A stretch of DNA of 64,000 nucleotides from Mycobacterium lacus (lineage in GTDB: Bacteria; Actinomycetota; Actinomycetes; Mycobacteriales; Mycobacteriaceae), in contig NZ_AP022581.1 of assembly GCF_010731535.1 (NCBI RefSeq), positions 868,001-932,000 of the forward strand, in the 5' to 3' direction. Shown in pieces: positions 8,341 through 17,843 of the stretch (its first letter is position 1; each line of letters opens with the position of its first letter). A program made the translations under genes and the position numbers. A model generated the notes under the pieces. That model was not told where the DNA came from, did not search any database, and saw only the letters and a list, made by a program, of their open reading frames with translations.

Positions 8341-9504
8341 TTACTCGCACACCTTCCGGTAGATGTCTAACGTCTGCTCGGCGATGTGCGCCCACGAGAA
8401 TTCTTCGACGCAGCGCTGGCGTCCCGCGTGGCCGTAGCGCTCCGCTCTCGCAGGGTCGGCGACCAGGGCGTTGACCGCCTCGGCCAATCTGGCCTGGTAA
8501 CCGGATGGGTCGGCGGCGTCGTAATGGACCAGCGACCCGGTGGTTCCGTCGGCGACCACCTCGGGTATCCCGCCGACGTCTGAGGCGACCACGGCGGTCG
8601 CGCAGGCCATCGCCTCCAGGTTCACGATGCCCAACGGCTCGTATACCGATGGACATGCGAAAACTGTTGCTGCCGAGAATATTTCGCGTAGCTTGCCGAT
8701 GGGCAGGATGTCCCGGATCCAGAAGACGCCGGTGCGGTTGCGGGCCAGTTCGGCCACCGCCGATCGCACTTCATCGGCGATCTCCGGAGTGTCGGGAGCG
8801 CCGGCGCAGAGCACCAGCTGGATGTCCGGTCTGAAGCGGTGCGCGGCTGCCAGCAGGTGAGCAACGCCTTTTTGCCGGGTAATCCGTCCGACGAACGCCA
8901 CCATGGGCCGATGGGGGTCGACTCCGAGTTCGGCCAGCACAGACTCGGTGCCCGCGGGCTCGGCCGGATACCACACGTCGGTGTCGATTCCGTTGCGGAT
9001 CACGTGCACCGAGTTCGGATCCAGCGTGGGGTAAACCCGCAGCATGTCGTCGCGCATGCCGCAGCTGACCGCAATGATCGCATCGGCGGCCAGCACCGCG
9101 GTGCGTTCCACCCACGTGGACACCCGATAGCCGCCGCCGAGTTGCTCGGTCTTCCACGGCCGCATCGGCTCGAGCGAATGCGCGGTCAGGACGTGCGGGA
9201 TGTCGTAGAGCAACTTGGTCAGATGCCCCGCCAGGCCGGTGTACCAAGTGTGTGAATGCACAACGGTGGCCGCGTGCGCGGCGTTGGCCATCACCAGGTC
9301 TGACGACAAAGTGGACAGCGCCGCGTTGGCGCGGCTCAGGCGCGGGTCGGGCTGATGAGCGATAGCACCCGGGCGGGGCGCACCCATGCAGTGCACGTCG
9401 ACCGCGCACAGCCGGCGCAGTTGGGATACCAATTCGGTGACGTGTACCCCGGCCCCGCCGTAGACCTCCGGTGGGTACTCCCGTGTCATCATCGCCACCC
9501 GCAT
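8341..9504 (-). CDS. glgA: GlgA/GlgM, ADP-glucose-dependent alpha-glucan / maltose-1-phosphate synthase
   Basis: This 387-residue GT4-type enzyme (GT-B fold) is the mycobacterial protein shown to make maltose-1-phosphate from ADP-glucose and glucose-1-phosphate (GlgM), feeding GlgE-driven alpha-glucan synthesis. The N-terminus MTREYPPEVYGGAGVHV carries the donor-binding glycine loop. FVGRITRQKG near residue 205 and the E-x7-E region CPSVYEPLGIVNLEAMAC near 310 are family motifs. The start is the ATG at 9504-9502, giving the same length as M. tuberculosis GlgA; the frame stays open upstream only because it runs through the 59-bp repeats. It is divergent from glgC, which makes its ADP-glucose substrate. 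Confidence 0.95.
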   Translation of the reverse strand: MRVAMMTREYPPEVYGGAGVHVTELVSQLRRLCAVDVHCMGAPRPGAIAHQPDPRLSRANAALSTLSSDLVMANAAHAATVVHSHTWYTGLAGHLTKLLYDIPHVLTAHSLEPMRPWKTEQLGGGYRVSTWVERTAVLAADAIIAVSCGMRDDMLRVYPTLDPNSVHVIRNGIDTDVWYPAEPAGTESVLAELGVDPHRPMVAFVGRITRQKGVAHLLAAAHRFRPDIQLVLCAGAPDTPEIADEVRSAVAELARNRTGVFWIRDILPIGKLREIFSAATVFACPSVYEPLGIVNLEAMACATAVVASDVGGIPEVVADGTTGSLVHYDAADPSGYQARLAEAVNALVADPARAERYGHAGRQRCVEEFSWAHIAEQTLDIYRKVCE

Positions 9505-9518
9505 ACTGCGCACCGTAG

Positions 9519-9677
9519 TTCGGCGACGATGCGGGCCGCGCGGCGGCCCGTTGAGGAGCTGGACAATTGGGCGCGGGTTCGGCGACGATGCGGGCCGCGC
9601 GGCGGCCCGTTGACGAGCTGGACAATTGGGCGCGGGTTCGGCGACGATGCGGGCCGCGCGGCGGCCCGTTGAGGAGC
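9519..9677. repeat. 59-bp tandem repeat array between glgA and glgC
   Basis: Units begin at 9519, 9578 and 9637 (period 59); two are complete and the third is partial, ending near 9677. The second differs from the first by one base in the GTTGAGGAG segment. Each unit starts with TTCGGCGACGATGC, then a short perfect hairpin GGGCCGC-GCG-GCGGCCC, then a GAGGAGCTGGACAATT stretch. It occupies the divergent glgA/glgC promoter region and shares period and design with the array at 27326. Confidence 0.92.
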
Positions 9678-9768
9678 CGTCCAAATGCCTTGATGGACAG
9701 CTCGTCAGGACGGTGGTGGCAGGGAATTCCCCTGGCAGCGGTTCGCGGGGGCCGATAGGTTTGAGCAC

Positions 9769-10983
9769 ATGAGGGAAGCGCCACACGTGCTGGGCATCGT
9801 TCTGGCCGGCGGTGAGGGCAAGCGGCTGTATCCGCTGACCGCGGACCGGGCCAAACCCGCGGTTCCCTTCGGGGGCGCCTATCGGCTGATCGATTTCGTG
9901 CTGTCGAACCTGGTAAACGCCCGATACCTGAGGATCTGCGTTCTCACCCAATACAAGTCGCATTCACTGGACCGCCACATTTCACAGAACTGGCGGCTAT
10001 CCGGTCTGGCGGGTGAGTACATCACCCCGGTGCCGGCCCAACAGCGCCTGGGGCCCCGCTGGTACACTGGCTCCGCCGATGCGATCTATCAATCGCTCAA
10101 CCTGATCTACGACGAAGATCCGGACTACATAGTGGTTTTCGGAGCCGATCACGTTTACCGGATGGACCCCGAGCAGATGGTCCGGTTCCACATCGACAGC
10201 GGGGCCGGCGCTACGGTGGCCGGCATCCGGGTTCCGCGCGCCGACGCGCATGCGTTCGGATGCATTGACGCCGACGAGTCCGGCCGAATCCGCAGTTTCG
10301 TCGAAAAGCCGCTGGAGCCGCCCGGGACTCTCAACGACCCCGACACGACGTTCGTCTCGATGGGCAACTACATCTTCACCACCAAGGTACTGATCGACGC
10401 GATCCGCGCGGACGCCGATGACGATCACTCCGACCACGACATGGGCGGCGACATCATCCCCCGGCTGGTGGCCGACGGGATGGCCGCGGTCTACGACTTC
10501 AACGACAACGACGTGCCCGGTGCCACCGACCGCGACCGGGCCTACTGGCGTGACGTCGGGACGCTGGACGCGTTTTACGACGCCCACATGGACCTGGTGT
10601 CGGTCCACCCGGTGTTCAACCTGTACAACAGGCGCTGGCCGATCCGCGGTGCGACGGAGAACCTGGCGCCGGCGAAGTTCGTCAACGGCGGCTCCGCTCA
10701 GGAGTCGGTGGTGGGTGCCGGCAGCATCATCTCGGCGGCATCGGTGCGCAACTCGGTGCTGTCGTCCAACGTCGTGGTCGACGACGGCGCGATCGTGGAG
10801 GGCAGTGTGATCATGCCGGGCGCTCGGGTCGGCCGCGGCGCGGTGGTACGCCACGCGATCCTGGACAAGAACGTCGTCGTCGGGCCCGGCGAGATGGTCG
10901 GAGTGGACCTGGAAAAGGACCGGGAACGCTTCGCGATCAGCGCCGGCGGCGTGGTCGCTGTCGGCAAGGGCGTGTGGATTTAG
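9769..10983 (+). CDS. glgC: Glucose-1-phosphate adenylyltransferase
   Basis: The 404-residue enzyme makes ADP-glucose from ATP and glucose-1-phosphate, the committed step for glycogen, capsular alpha-glucan and maltose-1-phosphate. The nucleotidyltransferase signature [13 protein letters not shown] starts at residue 12 and is followed by AKPAVPFGG; the catalytic region [11 protein letters not shown] is near residue 125. The C-terminal third shows hexapeptide-type beta-helix sequence. The length equals that of M. tuberculosis GlgC. It is divergent from glgA and ends at a palindromic terminator. Confidence 0.96.
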   Translation: MREAPHVLGIVLAGGEGKRLYPLTADRAKPAVPFGGAYRLIDFVLSNLVNARYLRICVLTQYKSHSLDRHISQNWRLSGLAGEYITPVPAQQRLGPRWYTGSADAIYQSLNLIYDEDPDYIVVFGADHVYRMDPEQMVRFHIDSGAGATVAGIRVPRADAHAFGCIDADESGRIRSFVEKPLEPPGTLNDPDTTFVSMGNYIFTTKVLIDAIRADADDDHSDHDMGGDIIPRLVADGMAAVYDFNDNDVPGATDRDRAYWRDVGTLDAFYDAHMDLVSVHPVFNLYNRRWPIRGATENLAPAKFVNGGSAQESVVGAGSIISAASVRNSVLSSNVVVDDGAIVEGSVIMPGARVGRGAVVRHAILDKNVVVGPGEMVGVDLEKDRERFAISAGGVVAVGKGVWI

Positions 10984-10986
10984 TAC

Positions 10987-11048
10987 CGCGAGCAGACGCA
11001 AAAGCACCCATTTCGGCACGAAAATGGGTGCTTTTGCGTCTGCTCGCG
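10987..11048. terminator. Bidirectional palindromic terminator (TRIT type) between glgC and the methyltransferase gene
   Basis: A perfect 27-bp inverted repeat spans 10987-11013 and 11022-11048 with an 8-base loop; each arm carries the core GCGAGCAGACGCAAAAG. It lies 3 bases after glgC and 9 bases after the convergent gene. Mycobacteria are known to use such long hairpins, often without a strong U-tract, as intergenic terminators. Here an AAAA/TTTT run within the arms could serve both strands. Confidence 0.85.
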
Positions 11049-11057
11049 GACCGGCCG

Positions 11058-11732
11058 CTACCACACGAAGGGCACCAACCGGTAGCGCACGCGCCGTGCG
11101 TATTCGCGGTATCCGGTTAATTCCTGGGCGAGCATCTTCTCCTCGTCGAGAATGCGGAAGACGAGCAGCACGACGCCCGGGATGACGAAGAGGAGTCCCC
11201 AGTAGGAGCCGAGGGCCAGGGGTATGCCCACCATCATGATCACGCTGCCGGCATACATCGGGTGCCTGACGAACTTGTAGACACCGCCCGAGACCACATG
11301 CTGACCCGTCTCCACCGTGACGGTCGAAGCCGCGTAACTGTTCTGGATGACCACCAGCATGGCGAAACCGAGTCCGGCCGCAACCAGGACATCGCCGAGC
11401 AGGCTCACCCACCCGGGCACTATCGACCAGCCCATTCGATAATCAAATGCGCTGGCCGCCATCATTGCGAAGCAATCCACCATCGTGCCGGTGACGATGA
11501 TCTTTTGCGCCACTCTGGTTTCCGCCCGTGGACCGGCGTGCATACGTCGCCGCAGGGTCGCGGGGTTGGTCCGAGCCAGATAGATGGTGGGGACGATCGT
11601 CACAGCCACGAAGACGGCGATGAAAACCCATGCCTGCCAATAGTCGAATGTGCCCGCTGGCCAGAACAGGACCAAGCCGAATGCGACAAGTCCGAGAACG
11701 GATGATGCCGTCGCTTGAACGCCAGCCTTCAT
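11058..11732 (-). CDS. Integral-membrane isoprenylcysteine/phospholipid methyltransferase-like protein (Rv1216c-like)
   Basis: The 224-residue protein has about five hydrophobic segments and ends with the ICMT/PEMT-type signature FVRHPMYAGS near residue 155 plus a downstream EEKMLAQELTGYREY, which forms the SAM-binding region in that family. It probably methylates a small lipid or prenyl substrate at the membrane, but the substrate is unknown. It is the last gene of the TetR-ABC transporter operon, 8 bases after the permease gene, and its length equals remembered Rv1216c. Confidence 0.8.
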   Translation of the reverse strand: MKAGVQATASSVLGLVAFGLVLFWPAGTFDYWQAWVFIAVFVAVTIVPTIYLARTNPATLRRRMHAGPRAETRVAQKIIVTGTMVDCFAMMAASAFDYRMGWSIVPGWVSLLGDVLVAAGLGFAMLVVIQNSYAASTVTVETGQHVVSGGVYKFVRHPMYAGSVIMMVGIPLALGSYWGLLFVIPGVVLLVFRILDEEKMLAQELTGYREYARRVRYRLVPFVW

Positions 11733-11740
11733 AACCCCTC

Positions 11741-13387
11741 CTAGCAGCGCAGATCACGTCGTCGAAAGGCCATTGTTCCCAACATGATTAGCGCACCATC
11801 GATGCCTAGCAACCACAGCAGCGGCACGGCGGTGAAGCCGCCGCAGCCGACTCGCGGAACGTGGGCGAACGGTTCCAGGTCGAGCAGCCACTGTGGGAAT
11901 CCGGCCAGCGAACCGATCAGATACAACGCGATGAAGGCCACCAGCACGCCCCACGCCACCGGCGTGAACCGCGGTGCGAGCCCGAACAATCCGACGGTCA
12001 CCCCGGCCAACAGCCAGACGGCGGGCAGCTGCACGACCGCGGTGCCGCTAACGATGGCCAGCTTGCCGCCGATATCGCCGGCCGCCGTGCCGTAGATGAG
12101 CCCGGCCGCCATACCGGCGGCCAGCATCGCCACCGCAGATCCAACGAGCGCCGCGACCAAATTGCTTGCCAGCCAACGGGTTCGCGAAACCGCCCCGGCG
12201 AGCGTCGGCTCGGCGCGCTGACCGGATTCTTCTTGGAATAGTCGCAAGGTGAGCGAGACGGCGAACGCGGCGGCCACCATGCCCATCATGGTGAATGCCA
12301 CCGCAACGAAGGCCTGCTCCAGCGCGCTGGTGCCGCCCATCCGCGCGACGATGTCACGCACGGTGGCGCTGTTGCCCAGCTCGTCGCCGATGCCGTGCAC
12401 CACGCTGCCGATTACCGCGCCATATAGGCACAGGCCGACGGTCCACAGCAGCAACGCGCCGCGGTCCAGCCGCCAGGCCAGCCCGACGACGCCGCGCAAC
12501 CCCGGGCCGGCGACGCCGGGGCCGGCTCGCTCGGCGATGAGCCCGGCGCCGACATCGCGGCCGGCGAGCAGTCGGTAGGCCAGCACGGTAAGCACGACCA
12601 TCGTTGACAGATGCAGCAGCAGCACCCACCAGCGATCGCCCGCGTAAGGCCTGACCTGCAGCGACCACCCCAGTGGCGAGAGCCATGACAGCGTGCCATC
12701 ACCGGCATCACCAATGGCGCGCAGCGTGAACTCCAACCCCAGCACGGCGAACGCGACACCGCGGGCGACGCGGGCGCTCGGCGAGAGTTGCGCGGCCACC
12801 GCCGCCACGGCGGTGAACACCAGACCGGAGCAGGCCAGCGCCGCTCCGAAGGCTAGTGACCCGCCGGCCGGAATGTCGGTGCTGAGCAATCCCGCCGCCC
12901 CGATCGCGCCGGTGGCGATCGACGCCCCGAACGACAACAGCAGCGCCGCGGTGAGGCTGGCGTACCGGCCGACCGCGGTCGAGTCCAGCAGTTCGGTGCG
13001 GCCGGTCTCCTCGTCGGCGCGGGTGTGCCGGATCACGGTGAGGATGACCGCTATCGCGATGAGCAGGTGGAACATCCCGGCCTTCCAGATGCCGACCGCG
13101 CCGAGGCTGGTGTTGTAGACCGGCCCGTAGAGCGCACGTTGGGCCGGGCTGGCCATGATGGTGGCCGCGAACATGGAGCGGCCCGCCTCGGTGGGATAGA
13201 TCTTCTCGACGCTGCCGACGTACACGCTCGCCAGCGGCACCGAGAGCAGCGACACCCACAGCGGCAACGAGATTCTGTCGCGGCGCAGGTACAGCCGCAA
13301 CATCGATAGCGTCCCGGAGAAGTTGGAGCCGGCGCGTGGCGGCGGGTGTGCCGGACGCCGTGGTCGATTCAAAGTCGCGGCGCTCAT
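11741..13387 (-). CDS. ABC exporter permease (Rv1217c-like)
   Basis: This 548-residue membrane protein has about twelve hydrophobic segments in two similar halves, the layout of tetronasin/multidrug-type ABC permeases. The N-terminus is Pro/Arg-rich and cytosolic. It pairs with the ATPase encoded immediately upstream, whose stop overlaps its start by four bases. In M. tuberculosis Rv1217c-Rv1218c has been linked to efflux of several antibiotic classes. Regulation is probably through the TetR gene heading the operon. Confidence 0.9.
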   Translation of the reverse strand: MSAATLNRPRRPAHPPPRAGSNFSGTLSMLRLYLRRDRISLPLWVSLLSVPLASVYVGSVEKIYPTEAGRSMFAATIMASPAQRALYGPVYNTSLGAVGIWKAGMFHLLIAIAVILTVIRHTRADEETGRTELLDSTAVGRYASLTAALLLSFGASIATGAIGAAGLLSTDIPAGGSLAFGAALACSGLVFTAVAAVAAQLSPSARVARGVAFAVLGLEFTLRAIGDAGDGTLSWLSPLGWSLQVRPYAGDRWWVLLLHLSTMVVLTVLAYRLLAGRDVGAGLIAERAGPGVAGPGLRGVVGLAWRLDRGALLLWTVGLCLYGAVIGSVVHGIGDELGNSATVRDIVARMGGTSALEQAFVAVAFTMMGMVAAAFAVSLTLRLFQEESGQRAEPTLAGAVSRTRWLASNLVAALVGSAVAMLAAGMAAGLIYGTAAGDIGGKLAIVSGTAVVQLPAVWLLAGVTVGLFGLAPRFTPVAWGVLVAFIALYLIGSLAGFPQWLLDLEPFAHVPRVGCGGFTAVPLLWLLGIDGALIMLGTMAFRRRDLRC

Positions 13388-14298
13388 GGCGCGGGCACCT
13401 CCGCCGCGACGTCGTAGTGGCGCAGGAAGAGCTCCTCAAGCGTGGGCGGCTGGCTGACGAGGCTGCGCACTCCGGCGTCACCGAGCACGCGGATGAGCTC
13501 TCCGAGGCTTTCGCTGTCGACTTGGGCGCGCAGCGTGGTCCCGTCGAGGCTGACGTCCTCGACGCCCCTGATCCGGGTGAGGTCGCCTGGGTCACCGATC
13601 ATTTCGGCCTTGATCGAGGTGCGGCTCAGATGCCGCATGGAGTCCAGTGTGCCGCTCTCGACGGTCTTGCCGGCCCGGATGATGGTCACCCGTTCGCACA
13701 GTGCCTCGGTCTCGGCCAGGATGTGGCTGGACAGCAGGACCGTCACACCCCGGTCGCGTGCTTCGCTGACGCACTGCTGAAACACGTTCTCCATCAACGG
13801 GTCCAGGCCGCTGCTGGGCTCGTCCAAGAGCAGCAGTCCGGCCCGCGACGAGAAGGCCGAAATCAGGGAAACCTTTTGGCGGTTGCCCTTCGAGTACGTG
13901 CGCGACTTCTTGTGCGGGTCCAGGTCGAAGCGCTCGATCAGGTCCGCGCGACGATGTTCGTCGATGCCGCCCCGCATGCGCGCCAGCAGGTCGATGGTCT
14001 CGCCGCCGGTCAGCGACGGCCACAACGTGACATCGCCGGGTACGTAGGCGATCTGGCGGTGTAGCTCGACGGCGTCGTTCCACGGGTCGCCCCCCAGGAG
14101 CCGCGCGGTTCCGCTGTCGGCCTTCACCAGACCCAACAAGATGCGGATGGTGGTGGACTTTCCGGCCCCGTTCGGTCCGAGGAAGCCGTGCACTTCGCCT
14201 TCGTGCACCGTCAGGTCCAGACCGTCCAGCGCCCGCACCGCGCCGAAGCGCTTTGTCAGACCGCGGATTTCGATAGGATTTCGCCGGTCAACTGGCAT
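13384..14298 (-). CDS. ABC exporter ATP-binding protein (Rv1218c-like)
   Basis: The 304-residue ATPase has Walker [10 protein letters not shown] near residue 43, a modified signature [12 protein letters not shown] near 138 and Walker [13 protein letters not shown] near 158, followed by a switch histidine in [11 protein letters not shown]. The non-canonical signature (SKGNRQ rather than LSGGQ) is usual for this drug-export subfamily. The start overlaps the end of the TetR gene by 11 bases and the stop overlaps the permease start, so the genes form one operon. It powers export by the Rv1217c-like permease. Confidence 0.93.
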   Translation of the reverse strand: MPVDRRNPIEIRGLTKRFGAVRALDGLDLTVHEGEVHGFLGPNGAGKSTTIRILLGLVKADSGTARLLGGDPWNDAVELHRQIAYVPGDVTLWPSLTGGETIDLLARMRGGIDEHRRADLIERFDLDPHKKSRTYSKGNRQKVSLISAFSSRAGLLLLDEPSSGLDPLMENVFQQCVSEARDRGVTVLLSSHILAETEALCERVTIIRAGKTVESGTLDSMRHLSRTSIKAEMIGDPGDLTRIRGVEDVSLDGTTLRAQVDSESLGELIRVLGDAGVRSLVSQPPTLEELFLRHYDVAAEVPAP

Positions 14299-14926
14299 GG
14301 GGTTCTCCTCGATCCTCTGCGGCCAGGAATGCGTCGTACATGGTATGGTCGGTCAGCAGTCCTTCGCTGTAGACCTCGAGGGCGGGCAGCACCATCTCGC
14401 GCGAATAATCGCGTAGCACCGCGCGGAGATCCGTTGGGGTTTGATGCATTTGAAGATAGAGCAGAAATCCCCCGCCCCCGGTGATCGCGAGATATCTGGC
14501 CCTGGCGTGCGGGTCACGGCTGGGCTTTATGGTGCCCGCGCGCACCCCCTCGTCGATATACTCCTCGGCATTGTCAATCATCTTGTGCCATAACATCTTC
14601 GCCAGGTCACCGCCGGACTGCATGCTGCGCACCAGGTAGGCCATCAGCGGCGCATAGGACTCGATCTCGGCCAGCTGTGCGAACCAGGTGGCCGGATCGT
14701 TGGACCGTAGCGCCTCCGACTTGCTGCTGCGGATTTCTTCGGCGACGAAGTCGTCACAAGCCCTGCGCAGGCCGTCCTTGGAGCCGAAGTGATGGATGAC
14801 CAGCGCGGCGCTCACCCCCGCGGCTTCGGCGATCGTGCGTAGCCCGACGCCGAAGCCGTGCTGCCCGAACTGCTCGATGGCCGCATCGCGGATCCGGGCA
14901 GTCGCGGTCAGATCGGCTGAACGCAT
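14288..14926 (-). CDS. TetR-family repressor of the ABC exporter operon (Rv1219c-like)
   Basis: The 212-residue protein has an N-terminal TetR helix-turn-helix ([20 protein letters not shown] followed by [18 protein letters not shown]) and a helical ligand-binding domain. ATG 14926 gives exactly the length of Rv1219c, whose product is a known repressor of the Rv1217c-Rv1218c efflux genes. It is the first gene of the operon, overlapping the ATPase gene. A palindrome covers the start codon, pointing to autoregulation. Confidence 0.92.
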   Translation of the reverse strand: MRSADLTATARIRDAAIEQFGQHGFGVGLRTIAEAAGVSAALVIHHFGSKDGLRRACDDFVAEEIRSSKSEALRSNDPATWFAQLAEIESYAPLMAYLVRSMQSGGDLAKMLWHKMIDNAEEYIDEGVRAGTIKPSRDPHARARYLAITGGGGFLLYLQMHQTPTDLRAVLRDYSREMVLPALEVYSEGLLTDHTMYDAFLAAEDRGEPHAS

Positions 14927-14952
14927 GTTCAGTATACTAAACGTATGTTCAG
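14917..14952. promoter_or_regulatory. Candidate TetR operator at the exporter operon start
   Basis: CTGAAC (14917-14922) and GTTCAG (14927-14932) form an inverted repeat overlapping the start codon, and ATGTTCAG occurs twice, at 14925 and 14945, exactly 20 bases apart. The palindrome AGTATACT sits between them. The layout fits a TetR dimer or dimer pair controlling its own operon; it is not experimentally shown here. Confidence 0.6.
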
Positions 14953-15049
14953 CCACGGTCAAGTTGGGCCCTGTCAGGAATCCGTCGGTTGCTCAATGGT
15001 TTTCGACTACCGACCGGGCGGTCGCGGCACATGCACTCATTGGGTTATC

Positions 15050-15500
15050 TCGATGTCGTCGTCTGAGCCGGACGGACCAAGACCGGCAGGTCCGCTACCG
15101 CGGGCCCCTCCGGTCCAGCGAGTGAGATTGCTGGCGCTTGACGCCGGCCTCACCGTTGGCCGCACCGGCGCCCCGTAGGTGCGGTCGCCGATCAGCGGGT
15201 GACCCAATAGCAGGTTGGTCGTCCACGAGCGCCTGCAATGGCGACGCGTTGGCCGCCTCAGCGATGAGCCAATGCCCGCCACATCCGAGGCGCCACCGAA
15301 AGCATCCCCGGTGTTGCGCGCGTCCGACATTTGGCGAAGCCTGCGGTCACCGTGGGCAACAACCGAGGCACCTTCCGAGGTGCCCGCCGCGCCGGCCATG
15401 CCGGCACCGCCGTTGCCGACCGCCCGCCGTGAACCATGCGGGGACTCTGGTGAAGCAATCGACACCGACATCCGACAGGGCGCCACCCCTTTCGCCTCGG
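15050..15500 (-). pseudogene. Possible PE/PE_PGRS relic
   Basis: Read on the minus strand this stretch shows scattered PE-family phrases out of normal context: SDVAGIGSSL (compare the PE helix DLAGIGSAL), then LLLGHPLIGD (compare the PE_PGRS linker LLGRPLIGN), and a Gly/Ala-rich bit, AVGNGGAGMAGAAG, in the wrong order. No intact PE start or continuous GGX repeat exists. It fills the gap between the TetR gene and the LuxR fragment. I read it as a shuffled, decayed PE_PGRS remnant; chance similarity in GC-rich sequence is possible. Confidence 0.35.
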
Positions 15501-15506
15501 TGATGG

Positions 15507-16127
15507 GTGGCAGCCGCGCAAGGGCAGATCGAACGCGCACGCGACACAGCTGCGCAGGCTGCGACGTTCGCACGCTGGCGCGGCCTGTTGGCCAGCGAAG
15601 TCATGTGCCTGCAGACCTCGGTTCAGTTCTGCGACGCAAGCGTCGCAGACCGGCTAGCCGAGTTGGCCACTCTCGTCGAGGGGCCACGCGCACCGATCGC
15701 GGCGCGCTACGCGAAAGCGCTCGCCGACGACGCCGCGGCAGAACTCGACGCGGTAGCCGCGGAATTTGAATCGATGGGCGATCTCCTTGCCGCGGCGGAC
15801 GCGGCCGCCCATTCGTCATCGGCCTACCGAGTGGCCAATCGAAACGGCAGCGCCTTGACTGCGGCCGCTCGCGCCGAGGGCCTGGGCAAACGTTGTGGCG
15901 GCGCGACCAGTCCGGCGCTCGCGGGGGCCAAGATCGCTTTCCCGTTCAGCCACCGGCAACGCGAGATCGCACTTCTGGTGTCCAAAGGCCTCAGCAACCG
16001 GGAGATCGCAGAGGCCCTGTCGCTGTCCGTCCGCACCGTCGAAGGGCACATCTACCGCGCCACCTTCAAGGCCGGGATCGCTACTCGTGCCCAATTGGCG
16101 AAGCTTGTCCAGCAGTTCGACTCTTAG
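15507..16127 (+). pseudogene. 3' fragment of a LAL/LuxR-family transcriptional regulator
   Basis: The 206-codon frame encodes a helical TPR-like part, then FSHRQREIALLVSKGLSNRE and LSVRTVEGHIYRATFKAGI, which is a clear LuxR (GerE) helix-turn-helix at the very C-terminus. LAL regulators are normally 900-1,100 residues with an N-terminal ATPase or cyclase; none of that is present upstream, where the DNA instead shows PE-like debris on the other strand. The fragment therefore looks 5'-truncated. It ends 10 bases before the interrupted terminator at 16138. Confidence 0.8.
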
Positions 16128-16167
16128 CCCGGCACTTCGCTGAGCAGACGTAAAAGCTCCTGAAAAC

Positions 16168-17798
16168 GGTGCTCCTGACCTATCCGTGGGTTGATGGGTT
16201 GGAAGTTTCTTCTTGCTCCCTTCCGCGATAGTTGCTCGTTGGCGCTGCCTGCGTGGGAGGTGTCCATGTGGAGCCCCCCGAGCGCAGCGAGGCGGAACGA
16301 CATGGACACCGACGCGCGGGTGGCGCAGAATCGGCGACGCTGCGGAAGGGGCCCGCCAGGGGTGCCCTGGTGGGGTGTTAGCCGCGGCCGGGCAGTGTGG
16401 GGCGGTGGCCGCCGAGGGCGAGCATGGCCAGCGCGATCAGTGCGGCGGGGTTGTGAAACCCGAACGCGACGCGGGTCAGGACCCGGATTTTGGTGTTGGT
16501 GGATTCGATCAGTCCCTGGGACAGGCCGTGGTCGAGGGCGGCGTCGATGGCCTGGCGGTGGCGCACGATGCGGCCGGCCAGCTCGACGAATACCGGGATG
16601 CGGCAGCGCCGCGCCCAGGAGATCCACCGGTCCAGGGCCTGTTTGCCTTCCTCGCCCTTGACCGAAAACACGTGCCGTAGGCCCTCTTTGAGCAGATAGG
16701 CACGGTATAGCCGGGGATCGGTCTTGGCGATCCAGGCCAGTTTGGCGGTTTGACGTTCGCTGAGGTCTTCGGGGTTTTTCCACAGCGCATAGCGGGCACC
16801 CTTGAGCCGCCGTGCCCGCTCATGACCCGGCCGCGGCGCGGTGTTCTTGGCGGGCCGGCCACGGCCCCATTTGGCCTCGGTACGCGCCAGCGTCCGCGCG
16901 TCATTCCAGGCCCGGCGCCGCTCGGCGTCCAGGGCCTCGGTGGCCCAGGCCACCACGTGAAACGGATCGGCGCAACGGATCGCGGCCGGGCAACGCTCGG
17001 CGACGACGTCGGCGATCCAGTCCGCCGCATCGGCGGACACATGGGTGATCTGCGCGGCCCGGTCGGCACCCAGCGCGTCGAAGAAGCGCCGCAGGGTGGC
17101 GGTGTCGCGTCCGGGCGCGGCCCAGATCAGGTGGCCGCTGTCGTGGTCGACCACCACCGTCAAATACTTGTGGTGGCGTTTGTAGGCAATCTCGTCAATG
17201 CCGATACGACGCAGATTGGCGAACCGATCGACGGTCTTTTCGGTGTCGGCCCACACCCGGGCCACGACTGCCCCCACGGTGCGCCAGGCGATTCGCATCA
17301 GTTCGCACACCGCGGTTTTCGAGCAGGCCACCGCCAGCCAGGCCACCGTGTCATCAAAGGCAAACGTGTGTCCAGCATGGTGACGCGCCCACGGCACCAT
17401 CACCACGGTCGGCCCATGGGCGGGGCAATTCACCCGCGGCGCCTCGGCCTCCAAAAACACCCGGATCGTGCCCAAGTCCAAGCCCCGCCACCGCCGCGGT
17501 CCTCACCCCGGTCATACCAGGGCGCCTTGCGTTGACAGCGGCCACAGCGGCCCGACATACCGCTGCGCGAGCGCACCCGCGCCACCACCAACTCCGCGCC
17601 ATCGCCGTCTTCAGCGAACTCGATGTCCTCGATTACCGTGCGGCGGTCGACACCAAGCAGCGCACGCCATAGCCTCACATTGCGCACGTCGTTGCTGGCT
17701 CCTTTGGTTTCGGACCCTTCACAAGCCAGAAACCTTAAGCCACAACGGCGTGCGCCCCTACTTCGCTGCTATCCACCCACGGAACTGTCAGAAGAGCC
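16168..17798 (-). mobile_element. ISL3-family insertion sequence, 1631 bp, with 8-bp target duplication
   Basis: Terminal inverted repeats lie at 16168-16195 and 17771-17798 (21 of 28 positions match; both start GG and share TCCGTGGGT). The flanking direct repeat CTGAAAAC is present at 16160-16167 and 17799-17806; 8-bp duplications are typical of ISL3. The single transposase gene is on the minus strand and is frameshifted. Intact ends and an exact duplication suggest a fairly recent insertion. Confidence 0.92.
16378..17687 (-). pseudogene. ISL3-type transposase, frameshifted
   Basis: Two overlapping frames together give a normal-length transposase of about 436 residues. The upstream frame (start 17687) carries MRNVRLWRALLGVD and the zinc-finger pair CGRCQRK. 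The downstream frame (from about 17510 to the stop at 16378) carries LDLGTIRVFLEAEAPRVNCP, then the DDE core with IGIDEIAYKRHHKYLTVVVD, VSADAADWI, CADPFHVVAW and the last acidic motif GLIESTNTK. A one-base indel near 17495-17515 breaks the frame between the zinc finger and the DDE core. It may be an inactivating mutation, programmed frameshifting or a sequencing error. Confidence 0.85.
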
Positions 17799-17843
17799 CT
17801 GAAAACGCCAGTTTTCAGGAGCTTTTACGTCTGCTCAGCGAAC

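Larger units (their letters stand above)
16138..17840. terminator. Palindromic terminator interrupted by an insertion sequence
   Basis: The left arm is 16138-16167 and the right arm is 17811-17840. The two 30-base arms are perfect reverse complements. If the element (16168-17798) and one copy of CTGAAAAC are removed, they form a 30-bp stem with a GCCA loop (17807-17810). The core TGAGCAGACGTAAAAGC is a variant of the terminator family seen at 10987, 32626 and 41134. It sat between the convergent LuxR fragment and the O-methyltransferase gene. Confidence 0.88.

Noticed and set aside
9505-9963. Upstream extension of the glgA frame to 540 residues
   Set aside because: The extra part is translated 59-bp repeat and the antisense of glgC; homology begins at ATG 9504.
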